From Buxus sempervirens (lineage: Eukaryota; Streptophyta; Magnoliopsida; Buxales; Buxaceae), in the NCBI GenBank assembly GCA_947561395.2, contig OX387183.1:57333915-57397914 (forward strand): a stretch of DNA of 64,000 bases, written 5' to 3'. Under the pieces are notes generated by a model. It was given only the letters and a program-made list of their open reading frames with translations, made no database searches and was not told the origin of the DNA. This document shows, in pieces, positions 11,751 through 23,720 of this stretch (the stretch's first letter is position 1; every line of letters starts with the position of its first letter). Position numbers and translations under genes: made by a program.

Positions 11751-14700
11751 ATGGCTGAGGTCAAAGTCGACCAATGTTGTCTCGAGAACAAACAGTCTGC
11801 CGCTGCTTCGAGCTCATCAGTTTCCGAGGGTAGTTGTAGTGTTGCTTTGAAGTCTCCGGGGAATTGCAGCCCACCTACGACGTCTCCATCTCACCGGTAA
11901 CTTTTCTATCTTCTTCTTTTTTCCAGTTTTTGGTATCATCTGACATGTGAATAATCTGATCAGGTTTAATTAACTAGTCTCTCTGAAATGATTCATATGG
12001 CATGAAATTCGAAGTTCAAACAGGTTGCTCTTGGTGTAGCTTAAATAAGTGCTTATTACTGCTTTTATGACAGACTGGTTGCAGCTCCAGTTGAAAAAGC
12101 AGTAACAGGTACTTAAGAAACACCAAATGCAGCTGTAATCCCTTAGAGTAGGTTAGTAAGAGAAAAACAGTGAGTTAGAATTCTCAAAAAGTTCATATTT
12201 CTTCCCAATGTTGCTCATGAGCAGGAAGCCCATCCTCTTCTATTCGACTATTCCCATTTAATAATAGAACTACTGGTTGGAGATGGAATTTTCTTTCTGA
12301 CAGATTATATTGTTATGATTATGCTTGTGTTAATTGTTATACATAACTAGGGCATCCTAACATGTTTTCAGGAGGACTACTGGGCCTATTAGGCGAGCAA
12401 AGGGTGGTTGGACTCCGCAAGAGGTTAGCAGTTATCATGATGCATGCCAAATATATATATAACAGAGTCTATTTGGTATTCAATGGCTATATCTTTCTTC
12501 TTAGCCCAGTTCTAGACAGTGCCTTTCTGGATCAGTTGATCTCTCATTACTCATTAATTATGCAAAGACTTGAACCATAAATTTTCATTTTAGATGCCTC
12601 TAGTGTTACGATAGTATACCTCATTGTATGAGATCTATGATCACTATTGATTTCATGTTGGTTTAGGAAAATTATGCTGCATCCATTGTTGTTCATCTGG
12701 TTTATTGGGTAGGCTGCTTATATTTTCATTTTTTCTTCCAAGAATCTTGTAAATTTTGTTTACTAACATACATGATATGAAACAGGATGAAAAGTTAAGA
12801 AAAGCTGTTGCGAGGTTCAAGGGGAAATGTTGGAAGAGAATAGGTTTTTCTCTTTTCCTTCCCTAATAATTCTATCACATATGTTCCTTTTTCAGTCAGA
12901 GATAAAATATATTTTGTAATAGCCTAATAACTTCGACATTGCAGGCCTGGTTCCAGATATGGAATAGATTTGGTATCTTTCTTATCTAATCTGGTTGTAA
13001 AATGTGACCTTCCTATGGTGCCTCTGTCAAACTTGCAGACCCATAAAATGTGACCTCTTCATTTACCTATGTTATTTATTTCTGCAAACAAATTTTCTCC
13101 AATAATGATATATGCCAGACAAAGTCTTCACTTGTCAATTACTAAATTGCTTGCTATGAAATGTTCATTGTTGTAATATTAGTTGCATCATATGAGTTTA
13201 AGAAATGACAATTTGAGATATAAGCAATCATGAAGGAGGTTATTAATAATCAAATCATACTCTTCCTTTGGAATGTGAGAAGAGTTTGAGAATAATGGTT
13301 AATGGTTCTGTGCTAGATAGATTGGATGAAAATGAATCTTAAGGTTCAAAAGTGAGATAGTGAAGATAAACTTGCTTTAATTGGAATGCAGTGTTTGTAT
13401 AATCATGCGGATAGCCCAGGTTGACAATATTTTGTTTCTGAATTCAGTGGGTAGAACTTTTATTTTGTTCAATTCTTTTATTTTTGGGGCAATAGTCATC
13501 AAACAGTTACTGGTCTTTGACTTTCTTGACAGTTATAAGGTATCTGAAATCTCCTAGTTTTACTTAATTTGCTCCGTTTTTGTGGACATGTCACTAATTT
13601 ACACCAGAGCATCTGTGTTAACTGTTTTCCTACTAAACATATATAATGTTTCTTGAATTCTTACCATTCCAAAGGGAGTATTCTTCTTTTGTATATCAAA
13701 ATACTAATAGACAAAACAATAAAAATATATTCTATGATAAACAATAATAGGTAATGTGTTATAAAAATGATACATTTTTAGATTGCTGTGCCAAACTCTC
13801 GAGATTGCTTGTTATGAGGTTTTAACTCTCTTCCTCCTGGTTAATCCTGAGTCAAAATGGGAAAAATTATGATGGAACAGTTACATGACTCTGGAAATAG
13901 TGAAATTATTTTCTTCACGTGACTCTTTTTGTAAAAATATTATGAAGTTTTTTGAGTTTCTATCAAATTAACCTGATTTTATCAAACATAAAAATTACAA
14001 TGTAAAATAATTAAAAAAAATCCAGATAATATAATCTCCTACTGGTGATAAGAAAATGCAGTGAATTTTGGCAAAATTAATGTACATGGTTAGGAAATAT
14101 GGATCTAGTAACAACTCAATAAATGTAATGGTAAATTAAAAAAAAAATCATATTTTAACTATTAATGCTTAGAAAAGTCTTAATATATTGGAGTAAATAC
14201 ACTTGAATTTAAAAGAATAATGTAATTCCTTCTCATTACTTAATAAAGACTTGCTTTGATGTATCTAGTGATTACAGACTCAAGGTTAAGAAGGCCTTCG
14301 TGCACAACATGAATTGTGTTTGGCAAAACAATCTATCAAAGATCATATATTTAGTTAGACTATGTGCCCATCCGCTGCATATATACATATATAAACATCT
14401 TTACTTCAAGAAGTGACTCAATTGGTCATTTTAATGGATCAGTTTTTGTGAATAAAACGTGATTGATGAATTGTGTAATAACCAATATTAAGTATCATGA
14501 GAAATTCTATGATTTTAGAAAAAAAATTGATTAACAGGAGAAGAATGTTTAAGTTATGAAAACTATAAATCATGGAGGTTCTTGGGTTTAAGCAGGCTGG
14601 GGAGGAAGCTTTGCAAGATCATGTTTTTGGCTAATTTATGGACTATTTTGTTGGCGCATAATGGGAGGATTTTTTAGGATATAGTGGTAGCAAGATTGGA

Positions 14701-17700
14701 GTTTTGGATTAGGCAGTATCATTGGCAGCCACATGGGCACCAGTGCATAAGGACTTCGTAAACTATCAAGCCTCTGATATTGTTAGGAATTTTTTTTCCA
14801 TTGTTCAGATGTAGTTTAACAGTCTCTGTGTCATGCTTTTTGGTTTGTCTTTGATGCTTATGTTGTACTTTGTGGATTACCCATTCCTTGTGGGTGCTCC
14901 CTATCTCCTTTGATATAAATGAAATTTCATTACTTACGAAAAAAACTTACGAAAATTATAAATAAACTTGTATTGTAAATCATAAAATAGATCTTATTCC
15001 GGGAGAGATTAGGTGCAGGTTTAAAGAGGAGGGAAAAGCAAAGAGAGGAGTTAAAATAGACTCGGCAGCTTCTTTACGTTCGTGTAACAGTAGGCCTAGT
15101 TCCAGAAATTTTGAAATTAGCATTGGGGGTAACCTGGAAAGCAGATAGTAACAGATATAGGAATGGAAATGGTTTATCTATAAGGAGCAGGGATTTCAAA
15201 TGACTTCACTTCTTTATTTTATATTTACAATTCCAAAAAATTCATGATTTAAGGGTGGCACCACCACCTGATACAAATTGTGTTACCCAGGTCATGGTAG
15301 AATAATCAATACATATTTCTACTGTGGTATGATCTTTGAACTGTGACCAGCAGTGGTATGATTGGGGTAATAATTTTCTGTCTATGCAGCTGAATTTTTT
15401 CCTGATCCTGATAGAACGGAGGTGCAATGTCTGCATCGTTGGCAGAAAGTCCTTAATCCCGAGCTCATTAAGGGGCCATGGACCCAAGAGGTTTGTGTCA
15501 ACTTCTCTCTTCTGTTGATTGAAAGTCTTGTGGAGCTATGACTCTACATTAAGCTTTCTGTTAATTTGATTCTCAGGAAGACGATAAAATCATTGAGTTG
15601 GTATCAAGATATGGGCCTACAAAATGGTCTGTTATTGCAAGATCCTTGCCAGGTCGCATAGGGAAACAATGTCGAGAGAGGTAATGTTATGAGACAGAAT
15701 AAATTAGTGCCATGTCTGTGAACTTTAGTTTGAATCTTTTGCTGAAGCCTTGTGCATTGTGCATTCTCAAGTTACTTACCCTTCAATCTCTTCAAATTAG
15801 TTATAAATACGATCTTTTTTTTTTCAACTGCTAACTTCGAACAAATGGATGAGTAAGATTATTTTGTCCTCACTTGGAAGTTTAATTCTTCTACTGTCCA
15901 TTCTCAACACTGGGTTCTTCTGTTATTGTTACCTGTTTCCATGAAAAGTAATGCTTTAAATTATTTCAGGTGGCACAATCATTTAAACCCAGGGATAAAA
16001 AAGGAGGCTTGGACCTTGGAGGAGGAACTTGCACTCATGAATGCACACCGTACGCATGGGAATAAATGGGCAGAAATAGCTAAGGTCTTACCTGGAAGGT
16101 ATTATATATGTTATCCAATGAAAATAGATTATAAATAGTTTTAGCTAAGCTTTCTGGTGTACTAAGTCAACAATTATGAAAACTGCTGATTGCATTCTGC
16201 ATTGATGGTTTTTTTTTGTATAAATATGATGATTATGATGCTCTGGGAATTTTAAATTTTTGATGTAGTGAACTCAGGTGGAATCTATCCGTAGATGAAG
16301 GAAAGCCATTGTTGTATTATGCTAGTCAGAAAATATTGTCCCTGTTAGCTTAAGTGTAGAAAACAATAAATTGTATCCATATCAGGTGACACCAAGTAGT
16401 TTTACGCCATCTAGTATATCTCCAGCATGCACACAGTTGATGACTTGAATGATATGAGATTTTGCATTTTTTTTATGAAATCAAATACCTGAAACTATGA
16501 ATAATCACTTCCATTTTCATGGCAATAATTTCCACTTTGAATACTACTACTTCGACACCTGATTGGTTTTCTCAAGAATTTCCTGAATATCATGCAACTA
16601 TTTTTGCTGAAATATTTCCTTCAATAACTATACTTGGTTTGAATTGTTGGATGTAGTTGAGTGGCTTTCTTTTGATACACCGTTACTTCTCATAGTTTCC
16701 AACTCATGTTGATCAACCCTTGGTTCCAGGACTGATAACTCAATAAAGAATCACTGGAACAGTTCCTTGAAGAAGAAATTAGATTTCTACCTTGTCACTG
16801 GGGAATTGCCATCTGCTCCAAAAACTGCACTGCAAAATGGTATGAAAGATATATCAAGACCAGCGGCTGCAGGGAAACTTTTTGTTTGCTCCAATAAAGT
16901 TTTAGACCCAGCTGCCTGCAATGAACTAGGAGCTGAGAATTTGTGTAAATTAGAAGAAGATTGCAAGGATCAGTTGGAATATATAGTTCCACATTTTCCA
17001 GATACTGATCATGCATCAACAAGTTTACCTGTCACTGGATCCTCTGATTCTGATGATGCTGACTGCAAGCAACAGGAATCAAAGTTGAATTTTAGATATA
17101 GAAAATCTGATTTAACACCAGTTTTTGAGAAATTTAGAGTTAACAAACTCGATCAAGATAATCAGATTGCTGGAGTACAGGTTGGGGTTTCAACATTCGG
17201 TTCTTTGTATTACGAGCCACCACAGTTAGATAACAATGGTATTCTAAATTCAGCGCTAAATGCATCTTTCTCTGATAAGCAGCCATATAACTCAAGTCCG
17301 ATCATGTCACCTGTCAATTTCTTCACTCCTCCTTGTAAGAAAACTACTGGTCTGGGTCTGCAGAGTCCTGTATCTATTTTGAGAAATGCTGCAAAGAGCT
17401 TCCCAAACACTCCATCCATATTAAGAAAAAGAAAGAGGGAAATTCATACACCACTGTCCCTTGAAAGAATTGAGAAAACAAATGGGAATAAATTCAAGGG
17501 CGGTTTACATGCTTCTGATGAAAAAGAAAAATGGAGTACTTCAGAACAACCTGAATCTGTAAATGGAAGTATTAACAAAGGTTCTGCTTGTCTTGATGAT
17601 GGCACTGTCAGGCAATACAGTGGGAAGGCTTTAAATGCATCTCCTCCTTACCGATTACGGTCAAAAAGGACTGCACTTTTCAAGTCCGTGGAGAAACAAC

Positions 17701-17816
17701 TTGAGTTCCCAATAGTTGGTGAGGAATCTGATGACCACATGAAATCTACAAATTTGACCACGAATCACCTTGTTGCTGATGATTTTTCGCGTGCAACAAG
17801 GATTGGGGTGACCTAG
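11751..17816 (+). CDS. MYB3R: R1R2R3-MYB (MYB3R) transcription factor
   Basis: Seven coding exons join in frame: 11,751-11,896, 12,372-12,423, 12,786-12,843, 15,390-15,490, 15,577-15,680, 15,970-16,098 and 16,730-17,816, giving 558 residues. Three MYB repeats follow a Ser-rich N-terminus: R1 about 60-110 (GGWTPQEDEKLRKAV...CLHRWQKV), R2 about 113-161 (GPWTQEEDDKIIELV...CRERWHNHL), R3 about 166-212 (EAWTLEEELALMNAH...IKNHWNSSLKKKLD). This is the nuclear family controlling G2/M genes. Length and the LDFYLVTG and SPPYRLRSKR motifs fit the shorter MYB3R3/5-like clade, generally linked to repression, though clade needs a tree. R1 carries two extra residues (FFPDPDRTEV instead of the usual FFPDRTEV). 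The large last exon holds the whole C-terminus. Confidence 0.95.
14570..14945 (+). mobile_element. LINE 3'-end remnant in MYB3R intron 3
   Basis: The stretch resembles the 3' tail of plant LINEs: T-rich degenerate coding sequence, then 'gtggattacccattccttgtg' -like words, 'gatataaatgaaatttcatt' and a short A-rich end near 14,940. No intact domain remains. It sits inside the 2.5-kb intron between R1-encoding exons. Confidence 0.4.
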
Positions 17817-20010
17817 TGTTCAAGCTGTAAGTATGTTTTGGAACTTGAAGTTTATGCAAATTTGTTGTGCTCTTTATTATGCAATCACTGCTTAGTTTGG
17901 TGTTCGATTTGCTCTTCTATGTTCTATTTCCCCTTTCTTCTTTTCTTCAAGTTTGTGTTTCTGGCCGGAATAATGAAGCTAGTTGTAACTGAGAATTTAC
18001 CCTTACATGTTTTTTTTTGGTTGGTGGAATTTACCCTTACAGCCACTGAAGATTTTAGCAAGTTAGAATAAAATTAATTGATATACACAAACCTATGGAT
18101 TTACCATAGTGCTTGTAGTTTATTCACTGTTTTGGTTACCTGACTGAGTTTTAACCTCATTATGCATATACTATCCTCATAATATCTCCAACCCTAATCC
18201 AAACTATTTTGACATTATTTTTCTTATCCTATTCTTCTGTTCCAATCTTTCTAGAGCAGATCTTTCAGTTTCGAGGACATTCTCACTGCTCCCATCCATG
18301 CCTATATATGCGTGAGCAATATGAATTGTATTTCACCTTCATGTGATTTTCCGGCACTTGTATTGATAAAGATAGAAATGTAAATTTGATGTTATTTCCA
18401 TTGGTGGTCGGATATCTGTCAATTTATATGAAATTTCAAAAGTTCCAAGTGAGGTGCTCTCACCAGTATTCACCTATTATATGAATTTGTCATGACTACC
18501 CAAGACTTTTTCATGCAATTCCACATGCTCTTTCTGCATTCCTTTTCCCAAGATGCAAAATGCTTTTCATATATTTTATCATTTTAATGGTTCTCTGATA
18601 AGTAGTAAAAGGATTCAGAACGAAGAGCTTGAATTTTATCCTTTCATGACTTTTGTTGTTGTTGAACTTTGTAATTGATACTATGGTAGCTTTTTTGTGA
18701 GTTCTTTGTGGCCTTCTGTTGGCATCAATCATTGTTGTTCCTTCATGACTATTATGTCATTTTTTTTGTTAATGAGTGGTAATAAAGAAAAGTCTAACAT
18801 GAATTGTAGCATTTTATTTGTTACCTTGAATTTGTGTATTTATTTGATTGCAATGTGTTTATAGCTCATACACAGCTTTGTCTTGATCTTAAGACTCATT
18901 CCCACTTTTTTGTCACTCTATTGGATGCAAAAACATTCCTTGCATACCAATAATTAAAAATACCTATCTCTTGTTCCATGATCCCGGAAAGAAGTGTAAG
19001 TCGCAAGCTTCTGGACTAGTCAGCCATGACTCCTGAACTGAAGATCTTTATGATTCTTGAGATTCTATATGTACTGGTTGTTTACTGATTTGCTTTTCTA
19101 TTGATGTCAGTTAGTATCTAATGGTGATATCCATCTGTCAGGATTTTTTTGGAAGAAAATGAATGTCTATTTTTAGGGTTGCAACTTGCAAGTTTGCGTT
19201 CATATACATTACTACCAAGGATCTGAAGAAAGTGTAAAGGCTTCAAAATATAATGCTTTGAAGGATGATGAACAAAAAGGAAAAAGAAAGCGATAAAAAA
19301 GAAGGGCCGGGGATTTTTTGGGGGTTGTGTGAAAAAAAAGGACTTTACTCTTCAAGGAACAATCAGCAGCACTTGATGGTAACAAGTTTATGGAAACCAT
19401 TAGAGGGGGGAAAAAATCAATTTGGTCTTATTATTTCTTAGTCTTCTTGTGGTAGCAATTTTGAGGTCGCGATTCTAGCATTTATCATCATCTGGAGGCT
19501 ATTCTGTTCATTCTCTTTGCAGTCGACAAGTTTACTATAGCTTTTATGTATTTCTAATTTGTATATTTTTTTGTTTCTTTTTTCAGTGAATGGCGGCTGG
19601 AGTTACTGAGAAACTGGCTGGAAGATGTTCTAACCAGAATTGCAAGCGATGTCCAATATTCAGAGGGTGGTGACGCATGAAGAACCAATTGGACACGCAT
19701 AAACTGGCATCATCTATGCCCTGTAGGGGACGGTGATTCGCATGTGAATGTGCATTGCCAATTTGTAGAATAAGGATCGCATGTCCCACTTTCATTGCAA
19801 ACACTGAAATTGTTTTGGGTTTTAAGTGTACAGAAGCGGTGCCCTGAGACAAGAAAAGGAATTTCTTCTTGAATTCAAAGATCTAGTTTTACTCGAACAA
19901 TTTCATCTTTTTCATTTGCGTTTTTTGTGCCCTGCTGCACACAAACCTTGTACCACTAGTGTTTCAACAGATTACTTCCAATTGATTGTAAGTCACTTCA
20001 GATAGTTTGT
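17817..20010 (+). other. MYB3R 3' UTR with probable intron
   Basis: Thirteen bases after the stop there is a strong donor, CAAGCT|gtaagtatg, and a plausible acceptor, ttttttcag|TGAATGG, at 19,587. That would place an intron of about 1.75 kb in the 3' UTR. No coding frame continues beyond the stop. The polyadenylation site was not located; the end is approximate. Confidence 0.4.
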
Positions 20011-20284
20011 GCTTTTATTATCAGTTTAGATAATTTGTTGGTTTAGTTATTTCCTTAGTGTCAGCCTTAGAACTTGTCTTGGAAGAATTTACATTAAATC
20101 ATTTTCTTCAGCTTTTTATCTTTCTTAAGGCTACAAAAATGTACACGCTTTCGGTTAAAGCAAAAGTTAGAAAGAAAGAAAATTGTTTTAGTTTGTATTT
20201 TGGGACAGCTGCAGTTCAATGGTACTCTTTCATCCAATTGTTGGGACTGTAGACGTCACAAACTTCAGACTCTGTAGTCTTTGG

Positions 20285-21000
20285 TAGGGCTGGAAATGGG
20301 TCGGATATATATCCGAATTCGATCCGAAATTGGCAAATCCAATCCGAAATCTAATATCCGTGGTTTGAATACGGATCTAAAATTTAAAATCCAAAAAAAT
20401 TCAGATTTAAATACGAATATATATATATATATATATCCGATTCGAATAGAATCCGACCGAAATCATATATATCTTATACATAAACCTAGAGCAAACATTG
20501 GTTCGATTGTAGACCATTTATAAACTACAGTTGAATCATCACAACTAAAACCAAAAACCTTTAGAGAACGATTTGCCCTAAATCTAAACTTTCTCTCCTC
20601 TTTGTCGCTGCCACCCTCCGACAACTGGTACCTACAAACCCACTTAAAGAACCAATTCCAAAACCTCCCTATTTTGCTCTGAAATTCCATTGTTAAGAAC
20701 AGGCCGGTCGTTCTAAATTCTGGGGTACGATTTTTTTTACCAGTTGCTCAATATCCACTGTTGCATGATGCTTCAAATTTGAAATTCAAACCCATTTCTC
20801 ATTTAAATCCCTTTCTGAGTAGGGCTGGCAATGAGTGGGATATATATCCGAATTCAATCCGAAACTGAAATTGGCGAATTCGAAAATAGGATTTAGATCC
20901 GTGGTTCAAATATGGATTTGAAATCTAAGATCCGAAAAAATTCAGATTCAAATACGAATATACATATATCCGATCCGTATTCGACCAATTGCCACCCCTA
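20285..21000. mobile_element. Composite hAT-like non-autonomous element, 716 bp
   Basis: The flanks are a perfect 8-bp direct repeat, GTCTTTGG (20,277-20,284 and 21,001-21,008). The ends match in 16 of 20 positions as inverted repeats (TAGGGCTGGAAATGGGTCGG versus TAGGGGTGGCAATTGGTCGA). Inside, the approximately 180-bp left unit (20,285-20,470) is repeated in direct orientation at 20,822-21,000; both are built from ATCCG/CGGAT words. Only the second unit has the right terminus, and about 350 bases of unrelated sequence separate the units. No transposase is present. Confidence 0.85.
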
Positions 21001-21235
21001 GTCTTTGGGACTGATTCACCAAAAACAATTTGGCCGTTCATTATTACGCAAATTATGAAGTGTATTGGAGTTGTCTTGGCTGAAGCTAAGGCTTTGTTAT
21101 ATTTGAACACCTTGCCTTCCCATTTACAAATTTTGTTTGCATAATTTGGCTCATGGTTTACCATATTAGTCGGTCTAGATCGGGATTGTCTTAACCCGGT
21201 CCGGTATTCCAGTTCGGTATAGGGTGTGTAACTGT

Positions 21236-21268
21236 GGGGGGGTGGGGGGGGGGGGGGGGGGGGGGGGG
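21236..21268 (+). repeat. Poly(G) tract, G7-T-G25
   Basis: An uninterrupted run of 25 G follows seven G and one T, then TGTGTGTTT. It is unusual in AT-rich plant DNA and could form a G-quadruplex. The length in the assembly may be inexact because such runs are hard to sequence. Confidence 0.95.
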
Positions 21269-21359
21269 TGTGTGTTTCCAGACCAGGCGGTCCTAGGTAT
21301 GGACTGGATAGTCTAATTCGAGACTGCCTAGTCTCAAGTCAAAAAAAAAATTTTTTTTT

Positions 21360-21725
21360 GTTGATATTGATTTGCTAACATTAATACTTACAAAAAAAAA
21401 ATTTTACATTGGTTGATTTGCTAACATTAATCCTTATCAAAAAAACGTTGGTATTGATTAATTTGATTTGCTAACATTAATCCCTACAAAAAAAAAGACT
21501 ACCTTGGTTGATTTGCTAACCTTAATCTTTACAAAAAAAATAAAAATAAAAATGATTACGTTGGTATTGATTTGCTAACATTAATACTTACCAAAAAAAC
21601 CAAAAGTTTATGTTGGTTGATTTGCTAACATTAATCCTTACCCAAAAAGAAAAAAAGATTTGCTAATATTAATATAATATTAATCCTTACAAAAAAAAAG
21701 ATTTGCTAACATTAATAGTATAATA
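21360..21725 (+). repeat. Minisatellite, eight units, core GATTTGCTAACATTAAT
   Basis: Units begin near 21,370, 21,416, 21,466, 21,511, 21,570, 21,620, 21,658 and 21,700, each ending in an A-run after 'cttac'. The sister element at 7,581-9,387 has three units at 9,048-9,140, so copy number differs between family members. Confidence 0.85.
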
Positions 21726-21970
21726 TCTGTATTTATAGGCTTGATATTTGATTTGTTACACATTTTTTTTCTGTTTTTTTTTAAATATTTTTCATTTGGA
21801 CTGGCCGGTATCGGTCATGGACATGTACCGGGCCGGTCTCGAGATAGACCAGACGGTCCAAGTCCAACTAGGTGTTCTTTTTTCACATCCTTTGGATCGC
21901 CTTCCAATCCAGTTTGTACCAGGACCAAACTAGACCGGTTTGGTACCTGGTACTGGTCCATAAAACCATG

Positions 21971-22593
21971 CCAGCGATAGCTTCATTGGATCCATGTTTA
22001 GAACCTTGGATAAGCACAAACATGGGATGAAGATCTGACCAACAATGACTTGGACCTATGTACTATATATAATGCGAGAAGACCCCTTAGGAAGTGTGCC
22101 AAACGCAATGTGTAACTAAAAAAAAAACCCTTGGTTAAGAACTTAAGATTCATTAATAATATGGGCGTAATGGAGAGCAAGCATTAGCAGCTTGCCTATT
22201 CGGCTCCCTTTCATTAAAATAGAGAAACCAAATAGAAATTTTGACAAAAAATTACCCCCAGCAACTTCCTTATCTTTATTTGGTTTCCCTAAAATTTTAG
22301 AATATGCTATAATGCTTCCTTGGATCCCTAAACACGATAAAAAGAGCTTGACATCCATTCTCTCCTTCTCTTTGAAAAAAACGAGCCCGATGCCCTAGTA
22401 GTCGATTTGGCTTCTCCAATGAAATCCACTGCCGATTCTTTCTTGGCTCTCTCATACTACCATTCTCTCCATTCTCTCTCTCCAGTTCTGATTCTCCGTC
22501 TCTTTCTCTCTTTCTCTTTCGCTGTCTTCCAATTTGGGAGTGTGGATGGTTGTTAACCTTGAGATGAGGGAGTCTTCATCTGAAAAAAAAGAA
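21971..22593. other. Unassigned stretch
   Basis: No gene or repeat was recognised. CT-rich sequence at about 22,440-22,530 looks leader-like, but no spliced coding frame follows. Confidence 0.4.
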
Positions 22594-22982
22594 GGGCAAG
22601 TTACACTTACCTCCCTTGAGGTATGACATAATTACACTTACCTCCCTTGGGGTTTCTGATATAACACTGTCACCCCTTGACGTTTATGTGTGGGTCACAC
22701 TAACACCCCTCACTACAATTTCCATAAAAAAAATAAAAGCAGATCATTAAAAAATAAATAACTTTTGAATGTATGATTAAAAGTTATTTATTTTTAGTCA
22801 TACATTCAAAAGTTATTTATTTTTTAATGATCTGTCGTTATTTTTTTTGACGGAAAGTGTAGTGAGGGGGTATTAGTGTGACCCACACATAAACGTCAAG
22901 GGGTGACAGTGTTATATCAGAAACCCCAAGGAAGGTAAGTATAATTATGTCATACCTCAAGGGAGGTAAGTGTAATTTACCC
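22594..22982. mobile_element. Hairpin MITE with about 190-bp inverted arms
   Basis: The whole element is a near-palindrome. It starts GGGCAAGTTACACTTACCTC and ends with the reverse complement (GAGGTAAGTGTAATTTACCC); the arms match almost throughout to a centre near 22,775-22,795. Both ends lie in A-rich sequence, so a target-site duplication cannot be defined. Such long-arm foldback elements are non-autonomous; the parent superfamily is not evident. Confidence 0.85.
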
Positions 22983-23314
22983 AAAAAAAAACACAGCACC
23001 GAAGGAGAGGATTTCTCTGCACGAAGAAAAGAGAGGAAAAACACACCTTGGAGATTCCAAGATTTGTTCAGACACCCTCTTCTCTTCCACAGGTTGGATC
23101 CTTTTAACATTTACAAATTTTGGTTCCTTGCTCAAAATTTCTTAAAGCAAATCTTTTGTGATTTATTTTGGTTTGAAGTTTAATGATGTGGATGTGAGAT
23201 TTTGTGAAGCCAATATCCCTTCTTGGTTTATCAGACCATGGAGATTTTAAGATTTCTTCAACAAGATCCTTTAAAATAAGGAATTTGAATAAAAAAACTA
23301 TTGCCAATTAGAGT

Positions 23315-23430
23315 TGGGCTGGCATGGCCCAGCATATTTAAAGCGTGCTTGTGTCTGGCGTGGCGTGGCATGGCACGATCCAGCACATCCGGCATGGGCC
23401 CGGTGAGCCGTGGCCCGATAAGCAGCCCAT
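23315..23430. repeat. GC-rich CATGGC/GGCACG repeat cluster
   Basis: Repeated GTGGC/CATGGC/GGCCC words (for example 'ctggcgtggcgtggcatggc') resemble the ends of a plant DNA-transposon family. The remaining sequence from 22,983 to the MBD start at 23,721 shows no gene; its last 200 bases are presumably the MBD promoter and leader. Confidence 0.35.
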
Positions 23431-23720
23431 TTGCTAATGCTCTAATAACAACTTAATTCCCTCGTTTAAACGTTAAGCAATTTTGTAACAGTTCCCCACT
23501 ACATCCCTTTGCAGTGCTGCACGTGCTGCTAGTACGCATTACATAAGCTCCAAAAACCGCGTTGGTGAGTCATCCAGTCCAGCTGTCGAGTTTCATCTTG
23601 CACGTGTACAATCGGATGCCAACGTACCTAACGGAATGAAATTTACTGGTTCCCTCCGTTACAGAAGCGGTTTAATTTGATTTGCTTGTGTTTCTTGGCG
23701 TCGTTCACCCCATCTTTCAA

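Larger units (their letters stand above)
21152..21970. mobile_element. hAT-like element with expanded minisatellite
   Basis: This is the same family as 7,581-9,387: it starts CATGGTTT and ends AAACCATG (inverted), with similar GGTCCGGT-rich subterminal DNA and the same 3' block ('cacatcctttggatcg'). The interior holds eight units of 35-55 bases around the core GATTTGCTAACATTAAT at about 21,370-21,720. An obvious 8-bp target duplication was not found. A G-run interrupts the left end at 21,236-21,268. Confidence 0.65.
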
